From Phellopilus nigrolimitatus (lineage: Eukaryota > Basidiomycota > Agaricomycetes > Hymenochaetales > Hymenochaetaceae): DNA of 38,199 bases. A program made the position numbers and the translations under genes. Positions 30,640-38,199 of the stretch are shown here, one piece after another. The notes beneath the pieces were generated by a model. It did no database searches. It was not told where the DNA came from and worked only from the letters and a program-made list of their open reading frames with translations. Positions within the stretch are counted from its first letter, which is position 1. Each line of letters starts with the position of its first letter. The stretch covers positions 1-38,199 of the forward strand of contig JAJOHG010000243.1 in the NCBI GenBank assembly GCA_021029095.1, in the 5' to 3' direction.

Positions 30640-32861
30640 TCACTGCCTTGCCACCCTCGACGGTCGCAGTGAGCGCAGCTCGTATGCATCCCGGACGCTC
30701 AGCACTGCCCGTTCCGGCACGGGCGGATCTCCGTGCTCCATGGAGCTCGTCGCCCAGCTACGGACGTCAGCTGAGCGGATATCAAATGAGAATCCGTCTT
30801 TGCTTGCTGAAACGTCCGGTGCAGGGCGCCCCATCGCTTCCTCGAAAGAAACATCAGTAACGCGCCTGATAGAGGTGCGCGACAAGCTCTCTAGCTCCCT
30901 TCTCCCGAGTTCCCTTCTTCCGAGCGAGTGATACTCTCTATCATTATCAGAGAAAGTGATGTGGCCGCCACCGGGCGACCGAGGATACAAGTAGCTGTCG
31001 TAATGTTCAGGATCCGAACCCGGGTCGTACTGACCCTCGCGCCTGAGGCTGAGCGTGATACGGCTCATCATTGCAACCTGGTTAGAGATATCAATTTGAT
31101 TGCATCTTATTTGGCCAAAGGCTCGAAGCATTACATACCGTTAACCTAGGAGATAGAATGGGAGAGCTGTTTCAGGATAATGATCAGATCCAGGAGTCCA
31201 AATAGACGCACAATTGCTCCAGTCTGCAGCAGATACAGTGTATCAGTCTGGAAGTCTAACGGCAGAGATATGAGCAGGAGAGATGCGTACTGGGCTGCGA
31301 TGTTTTTGACTCCGGCCTGAAAAAGAAAAAGAGAAACTCTAGGCTATGTTAATATGAAGAATTCAGTGGCAAGTACGCACGGGGGTAGACATGATCATGA
31401 CAGCGAGCACTAAATTCACCGCGAAGATCACGCTAGCAGAGACAAACAGGAAATGGCGTGAATTCAGGAAAATGGTAGCACAGGACGGACGCACCTATAA
31501 TACACAAGTCCATCTCTAAGAAGTGTGCGTACGATGTGGCTCGCAGTTCGCTGCTTCACGATCTCGACGCATCGGAAGAGGGTGAGCAAGATGACTACGG
31601 TGTCATACAGTAATGGAACCCAGGCAGAGAGGGATGGGAGGAATCGCCTGTGTGCCTAGCAATTAGTACAAGACAAAGTAATAGTGACGCTAAGACGTCA
31701 GCGCACTTACAGTCTCATATCGAAAACCATTGTGCAGGCTAAAATTGCATGACCTATCACTTAACATCATTGAAGCTCAGGGACAAACAGGAATGGACAC
31801 ACCATGGATCTCTGGGCCATGCTGCACAGCTGTCATGCGCTGGTTGAGCGGGACAGGACTGCATTCCAAATATATGCCTCCTGATGTACGCACCTTCTCC
31901 ATAGGTGAGTAGCCATGCAAATACCCCGACTTCCACTAAAAAAACTGTGCCTACGAGCCATACAACTTTTGGTTTGTCATTGTATAAGGCTCTTACTCTG
32001 TTTCAGATATTTCAATGACTGGAACGCCATTCATCGGAGCGAAGAAAGGCACGTACCGTATCAACATCATCAGCCCACTCACCAGTACAGCGATAGCTAC
32101 AGTCGCCCCTTCAAACCGTACAAAATGGGCGCAGCTGTCAACAACAAGGAGATACGGTATCTGTCAATCATCTGTCTCATGAAGAACGGTTGACACGACT
32201 CACCTCTAGAAGACCAGAAGAATAAGTCGACTATTTAAGTTTCTTATGATGAGATTTGAAATTTTACCTCCGAAGACCAGTCAGAAAAGTACGCTGCAAA
32301 ATAACACTTAATATTACGTTTTCCTTTAAGATGGGCTTGAACCGTACCTATGAAATTACCAATGAAACTTAATGGCGTGAAGTATCGGTTCTAAACCGAA
32401 GCGTAAGAATCTATGAAGGAACGAATCAAAATAATTCCAAACACGTACGAGGAAAAACAAGCAGACAACTTGATGTTGAAGCTGATTAGTTGGAGCCGTT
32501 AACCTTCCTACGAAAAGGAAGAGCATACGAAAACTTTTCCGCCCTCGCCAAATGTAACGAACCTAGAACACAATAAGAATCTGCGGGCATATCGGCCAAC
32601 ATTGCCTACTTGCCTCATCCTGAAGCGTGATAATATGGTCCCAAACCAAGATAGTGAACCCAATAAATGCGATATTCTGATAGAAAGTCAGTCTATGCAG
32701 GTATATTGTGCAGCTTCGTCGACGTACATTCGTGATTCTCCTAGAATAGTCCAGTCAGTCAGTAACTACAGACTCGGGAGGAAGAATAAAGCTAAATAGG
32801 TCACTAACGTATCCAACGCATCCTTGTACTCGGACTCTTGCCGTAGATAAAAGTTAGACAT
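30640..32861 (-). CDS. DUF6533-family polytopic membrane protein, 17 exons with microexons
   Basis: Seventeen exons join in phase and give 391 aa: 32861-32809, 32740-32728, 32676-32614, 32562-32512, 32390-32348, 32293-32268, 32205-32204, 32134-32057, 31997-31894, 31829-31803, 31738-31711, 31647-31495, 31432-31381, 31316-31291, 31223-31212, 31145-31139 and 31077-30640. Exon sizes include 13, 12, 7 and 2 nt. The N-terminus has the DUF6533 domain (NIAFIGFTILVWDHIITLQDE, then RYIWRGRKSF and LFLFNRYFTPL). About seven hydrophobic segments follow, with family landmarks CAHFVRFEGA, GPEIHACTMVFD, SAWVPLLYDTVVILLTLFR, LLRDGLVYYSVIF, AGVKNIAAQ and LLTVAMMSRITLSL. The last about 130 residues are a cytoplasmic-type Ser/Asp/Arg tail. 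The family is abundant in Basidiomycota, GPCR-like in layout and without known function. One intron (32563-32613) starts with GC. The 2-nt exon is the least certain part. Confidence 0.85.
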
Positions 32862-33700
32862 CCTGGCTTTGAAATCAGCACCTCACGGTGGCGCAATTAT
32901 TAGTAAAGGGATTCCGGGGCGTATGTGGCAGAACCGCTCCGCTCATGAGGGTAACTGAATTTCGGAGTTGTTCTCCTCTCTCCGCGTTTTATGTTGTCAT
33001 CCGGGCGCTGATAATTAAATTTCCCCAGCCTGGGACGACGGGTACAACCATAAACCTGTGACGAATCAGTATTTTACGCGTGATCATCTGCCAATATCGA
33101 GATCCAGCTGCCAGCTGCCAGATATTTGCCTCCGGCACTCGACGCACAGATCTTGGACAGGGTCGAAAAGATTGATATTAGATTTTTGCGCATATGAAGT
33201 TAGTATTTGGATTCCCTTACTCAATAGCTAGATACCCCGCGTTGCTCGGGGAGGGGTTTTGTGAATCAATTGTACCTGGAGTAAGACGCCCCTGATAGAC
33301 GCCGGAACATGGCTTGGTTATCGATCACCTTGAAAGGACCCATGACTACCTAGAAATCAATATACAAGTATGACCTCGAATCGGAAAACTAGGTTTCACT
33401 GAGAAAGTCATGGTCTTGGTAATACCATTGGTAATGGTAGTAAACTAAGGAACACGTGACCTTCGTGTATGTCCACAAATAGAGGCAAACTCAATACAGC
33501 TCGGTACGGAAGAGCACACTTGAAGCTTGCCGCCTCATATGCAGCAAGAAGTTGGTGTTCGACCCTTTGTTCCCGACTTCCTTGTTGGTCTTATCATTTT
33601 TGCGATCACGCAGCAAAAGCAAAAATCAAACTGAAGTGGCATAGGAGTGAACAATCGAGCACGCGTTTAGACTTGTATATATCAACTTGATGGATACATA
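32862..33700. other. Upstream region of the DUF6533 gene
   Basis: It should contain its promoter. It has a perfect 7-bp-arm palindrome (TACCATTGGTAATGGTA, near 33423) and a CAGCTGCCAGCTGCCAG run near 33103. A plus-strand frame at 33469-33690 has no recognisable domain. Confidence 0.4.
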
Positions 33701-33879
33701 GATCTATGCATACCGCCCGCACAGGTCTACTCATTTTGCTTCGCCTGGGTTATCCGTCGCGCCGCTTCCCTTAGACCATTGTACGAACGTAGCCTCCTCA
33801 GGCAGCTGCAACGGCACAATCGAAGTGCTCGAAGTCCAAAAACGTTCCTTTTCCCCATGCTGACAGTGCTTTCTAGTTT

Positions 33880-34330
33880 CAGAGCTAACCTGCGTGCGGG
33901 CCAGGATATAGATACGAATTCAGCTCCCATTCCTCTGCGTTCGAACCATAAATAATTTCGCGTTTGAGGCTGATAGTGATACGACTCATCAATTGCAACC
34001 TACTTGTTGTAAGAACAGGGTCAAACTCCGAGAAAAAGTGGTGATTGATGTACCGTTGACCTGTATTTTCAGATGCAAAGGGAATCTATTAGTTTTTGAT
34101 TGAACATGAAAGGTTAAATATACATTACAGTTGGGCGAGTCTGATATTTAAGAAGGAATTTACGTCAGCTATGGCTGTTGACTCAATGAAATATACTTAC
34201 TGACCAGTAATATTCTTCACATCAGCCTGAAAATACGAGGAAGCAGTTCGCTCAGCTCGGGGACAGAAAAAGGTCCTTAGCAGACCTGCGCGAGTCAATG
34301 CATAATTCACTCTTCACACAATAGAGCAGA
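33880..34330 (-). pseudogene. Relic of a second DUF6533-family gene (3' part)
   Basis: Read on the minus strand, this stretch repeats the last exons of the gene at 30640-32861 in the same order. First comes GCTGATGTGAAGAATATTAC (ADVKNIT, matching AGVKNIA), then a 12-nt exon ACTCGCCCAACT (QLAQL, matching QLEQL). A 7-nt exon GTCAACG follows (intact copy: GTTAACG), then GTTGCAATTGATGAGTCGTATCAC (intact copy: GTTGCAATGATGAGCCGTATCAC) and a short tail ending SYLYPGPHAG. The extra T in the last exon breaks the frame before the MSRIT motif. More upstream exons are only vaguely visible (GTGAATTATGCATTGAC near 34300). The copy is therefore non-functional, but it preserves the exon-intron layout. Confidence 0.78.
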
Positions 34331-34604
34331 ATAAAGCGCCAGAATCTGAGAATGCACCAGTATCTTGTTGCTTGTGTTCACATCAATTTTTCTTTGAGAA
34401 CTGTGGGCTTCAAGCCTCAAGTATCGTCATGAAACCCAGTAGCAGATTAGACCAGTCAGAGGTAAACCAGTATATAAAGAGGTGATACATATTAAAAATC
34501 CATAAGAACATGCGTAATAACGTCCAGAAATCCAGAATAATCGGCGTATCGATTGTCAGCCATGAAGTCTAGTCTTCAGGTATCTGTTGACCTCATGAAA
34601 GTAC
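34331..34604. other. Spacer between the DUF6533 relic and the SNARE gene
   Basis: Probably 3' UTR of the minus-strand SNARE gene plus heavily decayed sequence of the relic. A short minus-strand peptide frame near 34490-34562 (MADNRYADYSG) is not supported as a gene. Confidence 0.35.
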
Positions 34605-35779
34605 CTATTTCAAACGTGCGCAAAACTGATTAATGCCAGAAAAAATGAAAGGCACTCATTACTTACAGCTAACAGAACCACGCAGATAACGATAACCAAA
34701 ACGATCATCAGACACGCTGCCCTGCGACCCGCTTTTCGTTGGTATGCATGTGCCGTGGAAAGCTCCTCAGCTGCGCCTGAAGTATCTACAGCAATGGAAG
34801 TGATATTGGACTCGATGTTATCTGGATATTCGCGATATGTATTTAGTGAGTTTCCAGCTTTAGCGATGTAAATGGAACCCACCAAGCATCCCGCCTTGTT
34901 CGCTGACCAATGTGCCCAAGTCACGAAATATTTCTGACAGTTCATGAATACCACCTTCGATCTCCAGAATCTCCGCTTCACGCTCTTCTATTAATGATTC
35001 TTGATGCGCAAGTTCGTGGGGGGACAGCTGTCTAAGCAGCGTAACACGCGGGATTGTGAACGACACCTTAGTTTTCGTTCTGTTCGTGGCGCAAGCACTT
35101 ACTGTTGCAGGACGAGAGCTTGACGTTGCTGGGGAGAGGAGCCAGGCTGTATTTCAGAACTAGAAGTAGCTGTGAGTGCGTGATGTATCCTGAAAAGCTG
35201 ATTTGACGTACGGGCCGGCAGTTTGTTCATCGTCAACAGCAATCTTTACACCTTGCACGACCGATCTTTGGCGCTCCGCGCTGACTTGCTGAGCGCGCTG
35301 GAATGCTACTAGCGACAGTTGAAAGTCATGCGACACCTTCTGCAATGCTGTCTTCTGACTTGGCTACGTGTGATGCGGCGAGTAAGCTGGCTATTCCGAT
35401 AAGTTGAATTGAGTCATACCTACCAGAGTACTCTGCAGCGCCGCCAGCTTCTTGAGATCCTCTGAGCCACGCTTCGCCATATCTCGCGTCGTCTCTGTCA
35501 GATTGTGCCTTCAGAACGCACATCGTCAGATAGCTGTATTTGGAAAGAGCAGGAGACGCGAACGTACAGGCCCGAGCGGACAGAACCAGTGTCGCGGTTT
35601 GTTCCCAGCTGGTCCACGAGTTTCAGAATTCCTTGCACGTTCGCATTGATCTTGAACACCTGCAGCGACAGAGACGACTGGAGACTCGTGAAAGCCGCCT
35701 CTTCCCGCGACTGCGGCACGGACGACAACGGCGAGCGTGGAGGCTGCGCCAAACCGGTTTCAATGTCTTGGAAACTCAT
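34605..35779 (-). CDS. PEP12: Endosomal Qa-SNARE, Pep12/syntaxin-7 type
   Basis: Seven exons, 35779-35568, 35508-35424, 35363-35212, 35159-35103, 35031-34883, 34821-34667 and 34625-34605, give 276 aa. Residues about 25-150 form the N-terminal three-helix (Habc) region: FTSLQSSLSLQVFKINANVQ, LHNLTETTRDMAKRGSEDLKKL, LQKVSHDFQLSLVAFQRAQ. The SNARE motif runs from about 179 to 242 (SLIEEREAEILEIEGGIHEL, EIFRDLGTLVSEQGGMLD, NIESNI). Its zero-layer glutamine is Gln214 within SEQG, the sequence that also marks syntaxin 7/Pep12. AYQRKAGRR and a membrane helix (CLMIVLVIVICVVLLA) follow, with a short tail FCARLK. It would drive fusion at late endosomes and the vacuole with Vti1- and Vam7/Tlg1-type partners. 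The last intron (34626-34666, 41 bp) is very short and its retention would change the tail. Confidence 0.93.
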
Positions 35780-36080
35780 CGCGCCGAGTGAGCAGATGCA
35801 AGGAAGGAGGAAAAGATGAAGGACGCGAGCACGCCGGTTACACGGTCCTCGTCGCTGTGGAGCACGGTGAAGGTTGGGCACACTCAGCACAGTTGCGGCA
35901 ACTTTCCATATTGGGCAGCGCCGTATCTGGTCCGGTTACCTAAGCTGTGTTCTTTATCTTTATATGTATTTTTAAAGCGGGTATCCCGTCGTTGCGCTCA
36001 AGATATCAGGAACAGGAGAGGAACTACGTAGAATAACAAGAAGCTGCCTTCGCAGCCAAGTGCACAAATTTATCCACGTT
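35780..36080. other. Intergenic: SNARE gene promoter and 3' flank of the rightmost gene
   Basis: Both neighbours are on the minus strand. No gene or structured element recognised. Confidence 0.5.
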
Positions 36081-38199
36081 TTACATCTCACGCGACTCGT
36101 GAATCGAAATTGGATCTTCCGTGAAGGCCGACCTTAAAACATCATCTGCTCGTCTGCGAAGGTTGAATTGATCGCCGAACGGAATGTAATCCTCGGGAAG
36201 GTCCCTGATTTGCATTAAATATTCTCTGACATTCGAAACCTACAAGAATAATTGGTCAATCGAGCCCATAATCGCACGGCACGGGGTTGCAGATACACTC
36301 ACCAGCGCCGTAATGACCGCTTCGCCCGGCAAAGCCTGAATCATTTCCTCGAGCGACATTATCTTGCGGTCGATGTCCTCAAGGTCGGCAAGCCATACAC
36401 GGTTCTTGCCCGAAATTAACTTGCGAAATGACCTTTTCCAATCATCGAGGTTGTGCCATTTAATTTGGTGGACGGGTCCATTCGGGCCCATAGAGGTGTC
36501 GGCTTCCGGTAAAAATCCGTCTACGGGCATGCCCAATGCAGAACGTCGAATCACAACGTCTCGTACGGATGTAGTCTTTGAGGAGTCGAATGCCGGGACT
36601 GAAGACGTGAGAGCTAATAAGTCGCCGTCGATGCCGAGAGGGGAAGGATGTTCAGAAGTATCAACAGTTTTCTGTCGGCACGGGACCAATTTCAATCTCG
36701 CGTTCCATGTGCGGAGGCTGCTCGGGAGAGTCGACGATGGCAGGTGCGTGGAGAAGAGTCGCGCTGCTCGAGGAAAACAGAGCCGGGTCAGGCGGAGTAA
36801 CAGGCGGCGCACTCGACGAATCGTCAGAGCGCAAGTTTCTCTTCCTCGCCTGCCGCTATTTCCTCATTTTCGTCGTCTGATTCCACATCACTCGACACGA
36901 CGGGTCTACCGACTTCTGAGTGCAACCTGTTTTCATCAACGACTCAGGCTCCTGCACGTCTTCCGAAAACGTTGCACTTACCTTGCCTGGCCTGCGTCCA
37001 TTCCCTCTCCGCACATCGCCTGGACCGTACAGCTGCTCAAGTATTTCGGTATATCGCTGTGCGGGTGTCTCCGAGCGCGTAAGGAAGGGCAGCCGATCCG
37101 GAACGCGAGACAGACTCTGCCACCCTGGTGTGGGATTATAGCGCGTCGCAGACGATTTAGCCCTCTCGGCGCTAGTCTTTAGAGCATCGTCGAGGATGCG
37201 CTGCTCTCGTCTACGATAATAAGCGCTCCTGCGTACCGGCGGCTCGCGCACATATGCATGAAGCGGCGGACCACTCCATTCGTTCCTGTCTGCCCTTTGG
37301 ACGGCGACATCCGTTTGAAGATCGGACGCGTGTGAGACGGCGTCCAAACCCCGCTCCTTGGAATGGTACTCGGCGTGTTGATCGGGCTCTTTAGAACGAC
37401 GTTGATCGACATCCTGTAGTGGTTCCGGCTGCTCCGGCGAAGCCGAATTAGCCGCAGATGCCGGTCCGGAAGGGGTTCCTGACTTATCCGATGCTATTCT
37501 TGTGCTTGCCGTCACAGTGGGAACCTCCAACTCTGGTGCGAGCAGGAGCACATCCGGTGAAGAAGCTTGTGATACAACTGAAAATGAACGTTTTTGGGGG
37601 ACCGAGCTTGGGGAAACAGGCATGGAAACCTGTTGTGCAGCCGGGGCAGCCGGAGCAGAGGGCTTTTTAGAAGCTTCATTAGGTGCTGTGTTGTGTGAGA
37701 ACTGCTGGAAAAGAGCTGCAGCAACTCCATTAGGTCCCTTGGAATGAGCTCTAGGTTTTGCTCCAGACTGTTTGATTCTACTTGGAAATGTGTGGTTCTT
37801 GATGGGAGTAGCTGGATGAGAGACAGTAGGGACTAGGATATAAGGCTGGAGCCTGCGCCTCTTGATTGAGGGCTCAGAAGACCTGATAAATGCAACATTG
37901 GAGTTAGAAAACAGAAAAAAAAAGACAAAAATAGACATACCCCATTGAAGCAGATGAACTGGAGTGAGTCATGTCAGACAATGCCTGCTGATGAGGCACA
38001 GGCATGTTCTCCTTGCTGACTTTCTGCAGATGGTTCTGGAATGTAAACAGACTTCTTTAGGAGGCAAGACACTGTTCTGGGAGTGAGGAGACAGCTGTTT
38101 GAATCTGTGGAACTGGGGAAATTCCATTCTGCTGCCCATCAGGTTCCATATTCTGAGATAGCCATGAGAGGTGATTATGAAGAGCAAGTGCAAGGTGAA
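36081..38199 (-). CDS. Unrecognised Ser/Pro/Arg-rich protein, 5' end outside the window
   Basis: Six exons join in phase: 38199-38073 (partial), 38015-37941, 37882-36982, 36849-36666, 36613-36303 and 36239-36081. They give at least 584 aa. The N-terminal part has Gln/Ser-rich sequence, then a basic patch SSEPSIKRRRLQPYIL that could be a nuclear localisation signal. A long Ala/Pro/Ser-rich disordered stretch follows, then a more ordered basic block (PPVRRSAYYRRREQRILDDA, RYTEILEQLYGPGDVRR), a Ser/Pro stretch, and a conserved-looking C-terminus (HNLDDWKRSFRKLISGKNRV, DLEDIDRKIMSLEEMIQALP, VSNVREYLMQIRDLPEDYIP). I recognise no domain. A nuclear regulatory role would be a guess from composition. 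The 132-bp intron 36850-36981 is long for this locus and contains an acidic open stretch in another frame, so that junction is the least certain. Confidence 0.68.

Noticed and set aside
31801..31997. Unspliced reading of this part of the DUF6533 gene
   Set aside because: It is open, but gives a Cys/Trp-rich insert unlike the family. Splicing 31830-31893 out gives GEAVQHGPEIHACTMVFD, which fits the family and has a normal intron size.
33415..33440. Palindrome TACCATTGGTAATGGTA as an operator or terminator
   Set aside because: It is a short isolated palindrome in AT-rich intergenic DNA with no repeated copies or positional relation to a start.

Overview
The window looks like nuclear chromosomal DNA of a filamentous basidiomycete, most likely an agaricomycete. 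Almost every gene is split by short GT..AG introns of about 45-75 bp, gene density is high, intergenic gaps are short, and the protein families are fungal: a DUF6533 membrane protein, F-box/LRR proteins, Slp1, Msp1 and Pep12. There are no operons, CRISPR arrays, rRNA genes or recognisable tRNA genes. All gene models come from reading frames, splice-site phase and family knowledge by eye.

Layout. 1-590: decayed or frame-broken 3' end of a plus-strand gene. 1458-2909 (+): LEA2-like single-pass membrane protein, five exons. 4684-5537 (-): small single-pass membrane protein with a PPxY motif. 7283-9396 (-): F-box protein of 685 aa. 10854-11337 (+): 140-aa single-pass membrane protein. 11963-13514 (+): Msp1/ATAD1 AAA ATPase. 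14373-15586 (+): alpha/beta hydrolase. 16772-18398 (-): Aurora kinase. 18792-21771 (-): Slp1/SUCO-type SUN-domain ER protein. 22113-23696 (-): FMN-dependent lactate 2-monooxygenase-like oxidase. 24075-24782: non-autonomous pogo-like DNA transposon bounded by TA. 25850-27169 and 27848-29212 (+): tandem F-box paralogues, followed by a decayed third copy at about 29610-29841. 30640-32861 (-): DUF6533 seven-helix-like membrane protein, 17 exons, several of them microexons. About 33880-34330 (-): relic of a second DUF6533 gene. 34605-35779 (-): Pep12/syntaxin-7-type Qa-SNARE. 36081 to the right edge (-): unrecognised Ser/Pro-rich protein, 5' end missing.

Function. The left two thirds is mostly single-copy housekeeping: mitochondrial and peroxisomal outer-membrane quality control (Msp1), chromosome segregation (Aurora), ER/nuclear-envelope protein homeostasis (Slp1), endosomal fusion (Pep12) and 2-hydroxy-acid oxidation. 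The stretch from 24 to 34.6 kb is the dynamic part. It holds a transposon and two local gene families, F-box and DUF6533, each with intact and decaying tandem copies. I see no dedicated multi-gene pathway or defence system. The most unusual feature is the microexon architecture of the DUF6533 gene, two of whose microexons are also recognisable in the neighbouring relic.
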